Shown: positions 6,262 through 13,674, counted from the stretch's first letter. The stretch is 14,093 nucleotides of DNA from Hyphomicrobiaceae bacterium (GCA_025359005.1 JANYHP010000590.1:1-14093), one strand, 5' to 3'. Made by a program: numbers and translations. The notes: generated by a model from the sequence alone, not told the origin.

Positions 6262-6786
6262 TCAGGCCGCGGTCTTCAGCGTGGCTTTCTGGGCGGCCTT
6301 GACGGTCGTGTCGGCACTGCCACCAGCCGTTTTGACCAGTGAGGCGAACGGTCCGAACATGGCCATCATGTTCGATTGGGCCAGCGAGTTGACGGCCGCG
6401 GCGGCCTGGAACATGGCGGCAAGGCGGCGTTCGGCGAAGGCGGTGTGAAGTTCGACGGCATCCTTCAGCGAGCGCGTCTCGATGGTCTTGCGGCCGAGTT
6501 CGATCGTGTCTGCAACGAGATCCTTGCCGTAGGTCATGAGCGAGCCGTTGATGGCGGCGACACCGCTGAGTGTCGTGCGGCCGGCGTGGTCGACGACTTC
6601 GGTCAGGTGCATGCTGAAGTCTTTGGCGCCGTCAAAGTTCGTTTTAAGCGTGGAAATCGTGCCTTCAGCCTTCTCGACGGCGGCGACGGCCGACTTTTCA
6701 GTCGAAACGATGGCTGCCTGGGCGTGGCCGCTGGCGCTCTGGATCACGGACTTGACGCTGGTGGGGGCTTCGGTTTTGACGGACAT
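6262..6786 (-). CDS. Phasin family protein
   Basis: A 174-residue phasin, an amphipathic helical protein that coats polyhydroxyalkanoate granules. Recognisable blocks are the helical N-terminal half (AAIVSTEKSAVAAVEKAEGTISTLKTN, given in part), FSMHLTEVVDHAGRTTLSGV around residues 70-90, and the C-terminal block AVELHTAFAERRLAAMFQAA. It has no signal peptide or membrane span and is rich in Ala and Thr. ATG 6786 is preceded by GGAG (6794-6797) at a 7-base gap. The frame runs further upstream without family features, so the long form is rejected. It has its own promoter candidate overlapped by a TGC palindrome, and a strong terminator, so it is a single-gene unit. PHA synthase and PhaR genes are not in the window. 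Confidence 0.92.
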   Translation of the reverse strand: MSVKTEAPTSVKSVIQSASGHAQAAIVSTEKSAVAAVEKAEGTISTLKTNFDGAKDFSMHLTEVVDHAGRTTLSGVAAINGSLMTYGKDLVADTIELGRKTIETRSLKDAVELHTAFAERRLAAMFQAAAAVNSLAQSNMMAMFGPFASLVKTAGGSADTTVKAAQKATLKTAA

Positions 6787-6843
6787 GGCAAGACTCCGGG
6801 TTGTGTTCTCGAAAAAGTCGTGCGCCCTCGGCGCCGATGACGC

Positions 6844-6874
6844 AGATATAAGCATCAATTGGTGCACTGCAACA
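6844..6874 (-). promoter_or_regulatory. Phasin promoter with overlapping PhaR-like TGC palindrome
   Basis: On the minus strand TTGCAG (6872-6867) and TATATC (6849-6844) are separated by 17 bases, about 60 bases before ATG 6786. The -35 lies inside TGCACTGCA (6863-6871), a TGCA-N-TGCA palindrome. Alphaproteobacterial PhaR repressors bind TGC-containing inverted repeats at phasin promoters, and a site over the -35 fits repression that is lifted when polymer binds PhaR. The PhaR assignment is inference from the family and the position. Confidence 0.5.
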
Positions 6875-6956
6875 TAAAGTTCATTCGCAGGCGCACAGAA
6901 GTCTTGCGCCAAACCGCCGCACCTCGTCTGGGTCCCTTCCGGCACTGCGTGGCCGG

Positions 6957-7142
6957 TCAACCGCGGACCAGCCAGACCACGCCCACGCCGACCAGGATGG
7001 CTATGGCGCCACCCATACGGAGGTTGCCTTCGCCCATTTGGGCAACGGCTTCCAGCATATGACGGGCCGCCGTGGGGAAGGCGGCCCACAGCAGGCCCTC
7101 GATGACCAGCACCAGCGCCAGGCCGACGATCAGGTCGGTCAT
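6957..7142 (-). CDS. DUF2065 (YjeT-like) small membrane protein
   Basis: A 61-residue protein with two hydrophobic helices, at about 4-22 (LIVGLALVLVIEGLLWAAF) and 44-58 (GAIAILVGVGVVWLV). They are joined by a short polar hairpin with RHMLEAVAQM and a RMGG turn, as in the DUF2065/YjeT family. ATG 7142 overlaps the hflC stop as ATGA (7139-7142), so it is translationally coupled and belongs to the hflK-hflC operon. DUF2065 genes frequently sit beside hflC in Proteobacteria, which suggests an accessory role at the HflKC membrane complex, but no biochemical function is established from this sequence. It is the last gene of the operon; 170 bases with the phasin promoter follow. Confidence 0.9.
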   Translation of the reverse strand: MTDLIVGLALVLVIEGLLWAAFPTAARHMLEAVAQMGEGNLRMGGAIAILVGVGVVWLVRG

Positions 7143-8017
7143 TGCTTGGGCCGGGCGGCCCCGGTCGGGCTAGTCAGGTACTTCAGGAACTCGCTGTCGG
7201 GCGACAGGATCATGCGCGTGCCCGGTTTTATCCCCGTCTCATAGGCCTGCATGTTGCGGTAGAAGCGGAAGAAATCGACGTCGCGGCCATAGGCCTCGGC
7301 GAAGATCTGGTTGCGCTCGCCTTCGCCTTCGCCGCGCATCACGTCGCTCTTGCGGGTGGCTTCCGCCTTGATGACGGTCGCTTCTCTGTCGGCCGTCGCG
7401 CGGATGCGGTTGGCTTCGCCGGTGCCTTGTGCGCGCCATTCCGCCGCCTCCCGCTGACGCTCGGCGCGCATGCGGTCGAACACGCTCTTGGAGTTCTGCG
7501 GCGGCAGGTCGGCGCGCTTGATACGCACGTCGACGACTTCGAGGCCAAGATCCTTGCCCTCTTCGTTGACCTGCTTGGCGATCCGCTTCATCAGGTACTC
7601 GCGCTTGTCGCGCACCAGTTCCTGGAAGGTGGTGCCGCCCAGCACGCGGCGCATCGCCGAATCCATGATCGGCCCGAGCGTGCGGCGCACGCCCGATTCG
7701 TTCTGGATGGTCTGGAAGAACTTCAGCGGATCAGTGATGCGATAGCGCGCGAACGCATCGACAATCAGCCGCTTCTGGTCGGACGCGGTGATTTCCTGCG
7801 GCTTGGTATCAAGATCGAGGATGCGCTTGTCGAAGAATTCCACGGTCTGGTAGAGCGGAATCTTCCAGTGCAGCCCCGGCTGGTCGATGACGCCGATCGG
7901 CTTGCCGACGGCGAGCAGCAGGGCCTGCTCGTTTTGATGGACGACATAGAACGACAGGTAGGCGCCGGCGGCCGCGAGACCGAGAATAACGGCTAGGCCT
8001 GAGAGAAGTGCACGCAT
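7139..8017 (-). CDS. hflC: HflC, SPFH/band-7 protease modulator subunit
   Basis: A 292-residue HflC. With HflK it forms a large membrane assembly that surrounds FtsH and controls its degradation of membrane proteins. An N-terminal signal anchor (about 4-26) puts the rest in the periplasm. The SPFH domain follows (VVHQNEQALLLAVGKPIG, then GLHWKIPLYQTVEFFDKRIL, given in part), and then a long charged helix (RMRAERQREAAEWRAQGTGE). The block EAYGRDVDFFRFYRNMQAYE and the end SPDSEFLKYL are characteristic of HflC. Length is typical. GGAGG sits eight bases before ATG 8017. hflK lies 14 bases upstream, and the DUF2065 gene overlaps its stop by four bases. Confidence 0.97.
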   Translation of the reverse strand: MRALLSGLAVILGLAAAGAYLSFYVVHQNEQALLLAVGKPIGVIDQPGLHWKIPLYQTVEFFDKRILDLDTKPQEITASDQKRLIVDAFARYRITDPLKFFQTIQNESGVRRTLGPIMDSAMRRVLGGTTFQELVRDKREYLMKRIAKQVNEEGKDLGLEVVDVRIKRADLPPQNSKSVFDRMRAERQREAAEWRAQGTGEANRIRATADREATVIKAEATRKSDVMRGEGEGERNQIFAEAYGRDVDFFRFYRNMQAYETGIKPGTRMILSPDSEFLKYLTSPTGAARPKQ

Positions 8018-8031
8018 GGTTTTGTCCTCCC

Positions 8032-9192
8032 TCAGCGTTTCGGTTGGATCTGGTCGAGCGACAGGAACGGCACGGCGCCGGAGCCGCCCTTCTGGTCGAG
8101 CACGATCGTTTCGCTCTGGCTCATGACGCGCTCCATCGTTTCGAGATAGATGCGCTGCCGGGTGACTTCGGGCGCCTTCTTGTACTGCTCGTAGACCTTG
8201 AGGAAGCGGGCGGCCTGACCGTTGGCTTCGGCCACCGTCTGCTGCTTGAAGCCCTCGGCGCCCTGCAGGATACGTTCGGCGTCGCCATGCGCTTCCGGAA
8301 CGATTTTGTTGGCGTAGGTGACGGCTTCGTTCTGCAGCTTTTCCTTGTCGGCGCGGGCCGCCTGCACGTCACGGAACGCGTCGATCACCTGTTCCGGCGG
8401 GTCGACCTTCTGCAACTGCACCTGGTCGATGCGGACGCCGGCGCTATACTTGTCGAGCACGTCCTGCATCAGCTTCTGCACCGATTGCTCGGTGCGCTGG
8501 CGGGCTTCGGTCAGGATGGGCTGGATGTTGGACTGGCCGACCACTTCGCGCATGACGCTTTCGGCGACTTCGCGGATCGTGGTCTTCGGCTTCTCGATGT
8601 TGAAGAGGTAGTCCTGCACCTTCTCGGGCTTGATCGACCAGCGCACGACGAAGCTGACGTCGACGATGTTTTCGTCGCCGGTCAGCATCAGGCTTTCTTC
8701 AGGTACGCCGCGGGACGCTGAGGAGAAGCCGCGCCCCGAATCGGTGCCGACGAAGCCGATCTGCTCGGTGTTCTGCCGCGTGACAGGCGGGAACAGCACA
8801 TATTCGATCGGGGGTGGCATCTTGACGTGCCAGCCGGGCTCGGCCTTGCGGACGAACTTGCCGAATTGCATGACGATGCCGACCTCGTCGGGATTGACGC
8901 GGAAGGTGAAGGCCCAGATGCCAGCCAGCACGGCCAGCACCGTGCCGAGCAGGAAAACGACGGATGACGGTAGGCCGCCGCTGCCCCCGCTCGGCCCGCC
9001 GGGCATGACGCGGCGCAATTTTTCCTGGCTGCGCTTCAGCAGATCTTCAAGATCGGGGGGCTGTTGGCCACCGCCGCCCGAAGGGCCCTTGCCCCAGGGG
9101 CCGCCACCGCCGCCCTTATCGCCGCCGCTGCCGCCACCCCAGGGACCACCCCCGTTGTTGCCGCCGCCGCCACTCTGATTGCTCCAAGGCAT
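8032..9192 (-). CDS. hflK: HflK, SPFH/band-7 protease modulator subunit
   Basis: A 386-residue HflK, partner of HflC in the FtsH-modulating membrane complex. The first 45 residues are a Gly/Pro/Trp-rich cytoplasmic tail, as expected for HflK. It is followed by PPDLEDLLKRSQEKLRRVMP (45-64) and one membrane span (about 77-97). The periplasmic SPFH domain begins FRVNPDEVGIVMQFGKFV, and VLDKYSAGVRIDQVQLQKVD and the PPEQVIDAFRDVQAARADKE helix are HflK hallmarks. AAAGGTGA lies about six bases before ATG 9192, a good ribosome binding site. It is the first gene of hflK-hflC-DUF2065; a promoter candidate lies 130 bases upstream. A degP-type protease gene, often the next member in Hyphomicrobiales, is absent here. 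Confidence 0.97.
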   Translation of the reverse strand: MPWSNQSGGGGNNGGGPWGGGSGGDKGGGGGPWGKGPSGGGGQQPPDLEDLLKRSQEKLRRVMPGGPSGGSGGLPSSVVFLLGTVLAVLAGIWAFTFRVNPDEVGIVMQFGKFVRKAEPGWHVKMPPPIEYVLFPPVTRQNTEQIGFVGTDSGRGFSSASRGVPEESLMLTGDENIVDVSFVVRWSIKPEKVQDYLFNIEKPKTTIREVAESVMREVVGQSNIQPILTEARQRTEQSVQKLMQDVLDKYSAGVRIDQVQLQKVDPPEQVIDAFRDVQAARADKEKLQNEAVTYANKIVPEAHGDAERILQGAEGFKQQTVAEANGQAARFLKVYEQYKKAPEVTRQRIYLETMERVMSQSETIVLDQKGGSGAVPFLSLDQIQPKR

Positions 9193-9324
9193 TGCAAGTC
9201 ACCTTTATTCGTCGGATCGGTCGGGTTGGTGTCAAGTTCGAACTGCGAGGTGTCGGGCATGCTGCGTCAGCCAGCGGCCGGTGCAAGCCAGAGGGCATGC
9301 CGTATATGGGGCGATGTTGGCCGC

Positions 9325-9354
9325 TTTATAAGGCACACCCTCGTTTTGGCGCAA
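9325..9354 (-). promoter_or_regulatory. Candidate promoter of the hflK-hflC-DUF2065 operon
   Basis: On the minus strand TTGCGC (9354-9349) and TATAAA (9330-9325) are 18 bases apart, inside the 222-base gap between folA and hflK. It would give a leader of roughly 125 bases. The -10 is close to consensus, and it suggests that hflKC need not depend on folA transcription. Confidence 0.45.
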
Positions 9355-9414
9355 TCGCAGCCTGCGCATAATCCTTAGCGCCGTTCGGCGGGGGCGCCGC
9401 TGGCCGACCGGAGT

Positions 9415-9909
9415 TCAGCCCCGCTGACGCTCGTAGATGCAAGCCGAAGCCGCGGGGTCGCAGCCGATGATAGGCTTCTCCTCGATGAGTGGCCATGTGC
9501 CAGCATCGAGCGGGCCGAAGTGCGCGTCGCCTGCGGGGGCCAGGCACACACGGGTGAGATAGACGCGCGACACCTGAGGCAACGCCAGTGCATAGATAGA
9601 GGCGCCGCCGATAATCATGATCTCAGCGGCGCCGGACCGCCGCGCGGCCGCTTCAGCGTGCCCGATGGCGTCGGGGAGCGAACGGGCCACAGTCACCCCT
9701 GGCGCGGCAAACGTTGCGTCACGCGTGATGACGATATTGTCGCGTCCCGGAAGCGGCTTGCCGATGGACTGGAAGGTCTTACGGCCCATGATCACCGGTT
9801 TGCCGAGCGTGCGGGCGCGGAAATACTTGAGTTCCGCCGGCAGATGCCAGGGCATTTGCCCATTGCATCCAATGACGCCGTTTTCGGCGGCGGCGACGAT
9901 GATGCTCAA
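9415..9909 (-). CDS. folA: Dihydrofolate reductase
   Basis: A 164-residue DHFR, which reduces dihydrofolate to tetrahydrofolate with NADPH. Visible are the N-terminal strand and Met20-type loop, IVAAAENGVIGCNGQMPWHLP (4-24, one substitution-rich block), the catalytic acid Glu26 at the position of E. coli Asp27, the NADPH-binding block IMGRKTFQSIGKPLPGR (40-56), and the second nucleotide block EIMIIGGASIY. Length matches chromosomal FolA. The frame has no ATG at the family's normal start; TTG at 9909 is the best candidate, giving a start two residues before the first conserved strand, but it has no clear ribosome binding site. The thyA gene that commonly precedes folA is absent; a lipoprotein gene diverges instead. 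hflK follows after 222 bases, a frequent arrangement in Hyphomicrobiales. Confidence 0.94.
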   Translation of the reverse strand: MSIIVAAAENGVIGCNGQMPWHLPAELKYFRARTLGKPVIMGRKTFQSIGKPLPGRDNIVITRDATFAAPGVTVARSLPDAIGHAEAAARRSGAAEIMIIGGASIYALALPQVSRVYLTRVCLAPAGDAHFGPLDAGTWPLIEEKPIIGCDPAASACIYERQRG

Positions 9910-10045
9910 CGGGATGGGCAGGGTTTTGGTCCTCGATCTGGTGGTCGATTGGAGCCGCTGGCCGAAATCAGCGCAGTCCGCTTGCCGACGGCGCGGATGT
10001 TCGCCTGGAATTTGCCATTATTTGTCACGCGTCGGCGGATTTTGT

Positions 10046-10522
10046 ATGCGTCGGTTTGCAGTCGGCATTGTTCTTTTCAGTGGTTTCTTCAGTGGTCTCG
10101 GCGGGTGCTTGGAAACCAATCTCGGCGCCGCCAACACGGCTATCACGGGCGCATCGGGGCCACAAGGAAGCGCGCAGAAGACCGAGCAGTTGCCCACCGG
10201 TGACCGGCCGCTTGGTCGCGTCGCGCTGGTCGAGAAGCAGATCCCGGCGCTGGCGCAGATGGGGCTGACCTCGCCGGTGCCCGTGATCCGGCTGCTGATG
10301 GCACAATCCAATTGCTTCCAGGCCGCGGCTGCCACCGGCAGGGCCAAGACCAGCGATCTGAGTTTCGCGCTCGGCGGCGCCAGTTTCGCGTCGGGCGTCG
10401 CGGGGCTCGGCGGTGGCTATTCCAACACCGCCATCGGCAAGACGACAGTCGCGGCGTTCCTCGATGCCTATCGCAACCTCGTGCTGCAGCTGCAGAAGTC
10501 GCCCACGCTCGTCAAACGCTGA
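10046..10522 (+). CDS. Short lipoprotein, possibly an internally shortened CsgG-type protein
   Basis: This gene encodes 158 residues with a lipoprotein signal peptide (MRRFAVGIVLFSGFFSGLGG) and the lipobox LGGC, so Cys21 should be acylated. Residues 57-91 (LGRVALVEKQIPALAQMGLT, then SPVPVIRLLMAQSNCF) resemble the first half of the CsgG-like domain found in proteobacterial secreted lipoproteins. Residues 98-146 (GRAKTSDLSFALGGASF, then GGYSNTAIGKTTVAAFLDAY) resemble the end of such a domain. The roughly 100 residues usually between them are missing, without a break in frame. The likeness is from memory of the family and not from a search. ATG 10046 directly precedes the signal peptide; the longer frame upstream has no features. 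It diverges from folA with 136 bases between them. Confidence 0.75.
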   Translation: MRRFAVGIVLFSGFFSGLGGCLETNLGAANTAITGASGPQGSAQKTEQLPTGDRPLGRVALVEKQIPALAQMGLTSPVPVIRLLMAQSNCFQAAAATGRAKTSDLSFALGGASFASGVAGLGGGYSNTAIGKTTVAAFLDAYRNLVLQLQKSPTLVKR

Positions 10523-10593
10523 ACGGCACTTGCGTTGCCTCCGGCGGCCGTGGTTGGTGAGCGCCGCGAACCACACGCTGGGAGACGTTACGC

Positions 10594-11580
10594 ATGAGCC
10601 GGATTGATCGCCGCACCTTCCTTGCACGCGCGGGCGCGACTGCCGCACTGACCGGCATGGCCGGCTCGGCGGCCTTCGCTGAGAGCTATCCCGGCACTCT
10701 GACCGTTCGCTTCGTGGTGCCCTATCCGCCGGCCGGCGCAACCGACATCGTCGGGCGCACGGTGTCGGACGCGCTGGGGCAACTGTGGAAGACCACCACC
10801 ATCGTCGACAACGTGGCGGGCGCGGGCGCCAACATCGGCATGGAGAAGGTGGCCAAGGGCTCGACCGACGGCTCCCAGATCCTGATCGTGCCGCCGAACC
10901 TCACCACCAATCAGTTCCTCTACCAGAAGCTGCCGTTCAACCCCGATGGCGACATCATCCCGGTGTCGCAGGTGGCGCGCCTGCCGAACCTGCTTTGCGT
11001 GCGCAAGGGACTGCCGGTCACATCGGTGGCTGAACTGATCGCCTACGCCAAGGCCAATCCGGGCAAGCTGAACTTTGCCTCGTCCGGCGTCGGCACCACC
11101 ATCCATCTGTCGGGTGAGATGTTCAAGAAGATCGCCGGCATCGACATGGTGCACGTGCCCTATCGCGGCTCCGCCAACGCCCTCAACGACCTGATCTCGG
11201 GCCAGGTCGACCTGATGTTCGACAACCTGCCCTCGATTGAACCGCAGGCGCGTGCCGGCAATGTCGTGGGCCTTGCGGTCACCAGCGCCGTCAAGAGCCC
11301 GCTGGCCCCGAGCTATCCGACGGTGGCCGAAGTGCTGCCCGGCTTCGACGTCAATTCCTGGTTCGGTGTCGGCGTGCGTGCGGGCACGGCGCAGGCGATC
11401 GTCGACAAGCTCGAAGCGGACGTCATGGCCATCTGCAAACAAGACGACGTCAAAAAGCGCCTGCTGGCGGCCTCCATCGAAACCGTCGGCTCGTCGGCCA
11501 AGGATTTCGCAGCCTACATCGTCGAGGAGCGCAAGCGCTGGGGCGGGCTTATCACCGAACTCAAGATCAAGGTGGATTGA
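10594..11580 (+). CDS. Tripartite tricarboxylate transporter (TctC/Bug) substrate-binding protein
   Basis: A 328-residue periplasmic solute-binding protein of the TctC/Bug family, which captures carboxylates or related small organic compounds. A twin-arginine signal, DRRTFLARAGATAALTG, ends near AFA-ES (about residue 29). The mature part starts with the Bug pattern YPGTLTVRFVVPYPPAGATD and continues with IVPPNLTTNQFLYQKLPFN, FASSGVGTTIHLSGEMFKK and MVHVPYRGSANALNDLISGQ, all diagnostic and in the usual order. Length is typical. GGGAG lies nine bases before ATG 10594. No tctA or tctB permease genes are nearby, so it is an orphan binding protein, as is common in bacteria with many Bug copies. 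The ligand cannot be predicted. Confidence 0.95.
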   Translation: MSRIDRRTFLARAGATAALTGMAGSAAFAESYPGTLTVRFVVPYPPAGATDIVGRTVSDALGQLWKTTTIVDNVAGAGANIGMEKVAKGSTDGSQILIVPPNLTTNQFLYQKLPFNPDGDIIPVSQVARLPNLLCVRKGLPVTSVAELIAYAKANPGKLNFASSGVGTTIHLSGEMFKKIAGIDMVHVPYRGSANALNDLISGQVDLMFDNLPSIEPQARAGNVVGLAVTSAVKSPLAPSYPTVAEVLPGFDVNSWFGVGVRAGTAQAIVDKLEADVMAICKQDDVKKRLLAASIETVGSSAKDFAAYIVEERKRWGGLITELKIKVD

Positions 11581-11616
11581 GGCGTCGGGCGGTCCGGAAA
11601 GCGCCTATGCTGGAAC

Positions 11617-11644
11617 TGTGCCGCCAGCGGTGTTATGCGGCACA
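11617..11644. repeat. Inverted repeat between the Bug and hutD-like genes
   Basis: TGTGCCGC (11617-11624) and GCGGCACA (11637-11644) pair over eight bases around a 12-base loop, 36 bases after the Bug gene stop. It might mark a 3' end, but there is no T-tract. Confidence 0.35.
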
Positions 11645-11715
11645 ACGCCTGGGGAGCGCGCCATCGCACGGGCCGCCACCTCAGCCCATCACCGCGACAG
11701 TCGGGACGACGACAC

Positions 11716-12330
11716 ATGACCACACACATGCTCTTGCCGGCGTCCGAACGCCCCTGGAAGGCTTGGAAGAACGGCGGCGGCGAGATGGCCGAGATCGTCA
11801 TTTCTCCAGCCGGCTCCGACGAGGAAAATTTCAAGTGGCGCATCGCCATCGCCCGCATCGACGCCGACGGGCCGTTTTCGCTGTTCCCCGGCATCAACCG
11901 CACCTTCATGATCGTCGGCGGCAAGGGTGTGCGCCTCGAGGTGGACGGGTCGGAGCCGGTCCGCATCACGCACAAGAGTCCGCCGTTCGTGTTCCCGGGC
12001 GAGCGCGCGACGATGGCAATACTCATCGACGGGCCGACGGTAGCGCTCAACGTCATGGCGCGCCGTGGCGTCGTGCAGACGCGCGTCGGCCTGATCGATG
12101 AGCCGTCGCAGTTCGTGCCGGGCTCGGAGGCGTATTCGGTGCTGGTGTGGGCCCGCGGGCGCGCGGAGGTGGAGATCGAGGGCCAGACGATGACACTCGG
12201 GACCCACGACGGCGTCATCTTCGATGCCGGCGTGGATGTGAAGGTGCGCCCCGGCGACCACGCCCACGGCTGGCTGATCGAAGCGCGCACGCACATGCCG
12301 ATTGCAGCGCCAACGACGGCGACGGCTTGA
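11716..12330 (+). CDS. HutD/Ves family cupin-like protein
   Basis: A 204-residue protein of the HutD/Ves family, small bicupin-fold proteins. HutD is linked to histidine utilisation, where it is thought to limit the pathway; Ves is an E. coli homologue tied to low-temperature growth. The diagnostic N-terminal block PWKAWKNGGGEMAEIVIS (13-30) is followed by FKWRIAIARIDADGPFSLFP and GINRTFMIVGGKGVRLEV, as in the family. The C-terminal half has a second cupin-like repeat (GTHDGVIFDAGVDVKVRPGD). I chose ATG 11716, with GGGA about ten bases upstream; the frame opens earlier at 11635, but that part is arginine-rich and unlike the family. No hut genes are in the window, so a histidine role is not supported by context. 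Confidence 0.9.
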   Translation: MTTHMLLPASERPWKAWKNGGGEMAEIVISPAGSDEENFKWRIAIARIDADGPFSLFPGINRTFMIVGGKGVRLEVDGSEPVRITHKSPPFVFPGERATMAILIDGPTVALNVMARRGVVQTRVGLIDEPSQFVPGSEAYSVLVWARGRAEVEIEGQTMTLGTHDGVIFDAGVDVKVRPGDHAHGWLIEARTHMPIAAPTTATA

Positions 12331-12346
12331 GCCGCGCGCTCAAGCC
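12324..12346. terminator. Shared hairpin over two convergent stop codons
   Basis: GGCTTGAGC (12324-12332) and GCTCAAGCC (12338-12346) form a perfect nine-bp stem with a five-base loop. The plus arm contains the TGA of the hutD-like gene (12328-12330); the minus arm contains the TGA of the ycaQ-like gene (12342-12340). It is placed to act for both transcripts, but neither side has a T-tract, so terminator activity is inferred. Confidence 0.5.
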
Positions 12347-13476
12347 AGCTGGAAGCGCTCGAAGCGGTGCAACTGTTCCTCGATAAGGCGCTTGTGGGCG
12401 CGTGACGAGCCACGGTCGACCCAGGTCCATTGCTGGATGCGGAGTTTGTCGGCCTGTCGGTCGGCCTTGAGGTCGATGGCCGCAACGATTGCGTCGCCCA
12501 CCAGCACCGGCAAGGCGAAATACCCGAGCACGCGCTTGTCCTTGGGCACATAAGCCTCGAAGCGATGGTCGTAGCCGAAGAACAAGGCGAGACGCTTGCG
12601 CTGGATGACGAGCGGGTCGAACGGCGACAGGATGTGCACAAGCCCGGTCGCTGGCGCAGCCGCGGTCTGTAGCGTTTCGGGTTCGATCCAGTGCGCGACG
12701 CGTTCGGCGCCAGCGACCGTTACGGGCAGCAACTGCTTCAATCGCACGCGCACCTCGATCAGCCGCAGCATGGCGGGTTTGCGGCTGGCCTCGAGGTGGC
12801 AGATCGAATCGAGACTGACGACGCCTTGTGCGCGGAGCGCGCGATCGAGCCTATGCGCGGTGATCTCCGCGTCGGTCGCCGCCTTCGGTAAGCGCGGCCA
12901 GCCGAAATGCCGTTCGGTCAGATCGTAGGTCTTGAGCATGCCGGTGCGGGCACTGATGGTGACGCGCCCGCAATGGAAGGCGAATTGCAGCGCCATTTTC
13001 GAGGGCTTGCGGCTGGCCCAGGGATGGTCCTTCTCGACCAGCACATCATCGTCGATGTCGCGAATGGTGAGCGGCCCGGACGTCCGCACGAGCGCGATGG
13101 CTTTGCGCCGGTCCTGTTCGGTCACCGATCCGTACCAGCGATGCGGCGTGGACGCGTAGGCCTTCATGCCGCGCACGTGGAAGCGGATATCGCGCGTCGG
13201 CACGTAGGAGAGCGCGTGCGTCCAATACTCGAAGACCGATTTCTCGACGCTTTGGGCATGCGCGAGATCGCTGCGCCGATAGGCGGGAATGCGCGTATAG
13301 AGGATATGATGATGGCAGCGCTCGATGACGTTTATGGTGTCGATCTGCACGTAGCCCAGATGCTCGACCGCGCGCCGTGTCGCGTCGGGACCGTCGCCGA
13401 ACGGCACGGCCGTGTCGAGGCGTTGTGCCGCGATCCAGATGCGGCGCGCATCGGCCTTGGTGATGGTGTGCTGCAC
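12340..13476 (-). CDS. YcaQ/AlkX-type DNA glycosylase (HTH_42 winged-helix protein)
   Basis: A 378-residue protein of the HTH_42 (AlkZ/YcaQ) family of tandem winged-helix DNA glycosylases. The catalytic motif is QxD: Gln44-Ile-Asp46 inside HLGYVQIDTINVIERCHHHI (39-58). This groups it with the E. coli YcaQ (AlkX) branch, which unhooks interstrand crosslinks and removes N7-alkylguanine, rather than the Streptomyces AlkZ branch with QxQ. Other family features are FEYWTHALSYVPTRD (82-96) and the late LSPFDPLVIQRKRLALFFGY block. Start GTG 13476 is the only usual start after an in-frame stop. It converges with the hutD-like gene, with nine bases between the coding regions, and diverges from the lysyl-tRNA synthetase gene. 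No other repair genes are adjacent. The expected role is alkylation or crosslink repair in the cytoplasm. Confidence 0.93.
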   Translation of the reverse strand: MQHTITKADARRIWIAAQRLDTAVPFGDGPDATRRAVEHLGYVQIDTINVIERCHHHILYTRIPAYRRSDLAHAQSVEKSVFEYWTHALSYVPTRDIRFHVRGMKAYASTPHRWYGSVTEQDRRKAIALVRTSGPLTIRDIDDDVLVEKDHPWASRKPSKMALQFAFHCGRVTISARTGMLKTYDLTERHFGWPRLPKAATDAEITAHRLDRALRAQGVVSLDSICHLEASRKPAMLRLIEVRVRLKQLLPVTVAGAERVAHWIEPETLQTAAAPATGLVHILSPFDPLVIQRKRLALFFGYDHRFEAYVPKDKRVLGYFALPVLVGDAIVAAIDLKADRQADKLRIQQWTWVDRGSSRAHKRLIEEQLHRFERFQLA

Positions 13477-13598
13477 GACCGTGATCCGCCAGAGCTGTCA
13501 TTGCTGCACATAGCATGGCGCACGGCTCTGATGGAGGGGCGTCGGGTAATTGGTCCAAGTGCCCCGGTCGTCCACTGTGCACGGCTGTGACGATCGCG

Positions 13599-13628
13599 TT
13601 GACGTTGCGGGCTCGGGAACACTAGGGT
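13599..13628 (+). promoter_or_regulatory. Candidate promoter of the lysyl-tRNA synthetase gene
   Basis: TTGACG (13599-13604) and TAGGGT (13623-13628) are 18 bases apart, in the 198-base divergent gap, about 46 bases before ATG 13675. The -35 is near consensus and the -10 is moderate. Confidence 0.4.
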
Positions 13629-13674
13629 GCGCCCCCGCATGGGGTTCCGTGCGCCATACCCTGGATAGTCAGCC

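Noticed and set aside
8032..9192. GC-rich simple repeats near 9060-9180
   Set aside because: They encode the normal Gly/Pro-rich N-terminal tail of HflK.
13616..13625. The ten bases GGAACACTAG are shared with the right arm of the palindrome at 35-115
   Set aside because: One ten-base match among many possible ones in 14 kb is expected by chance, and the rest of the palindrome is not repeated here.
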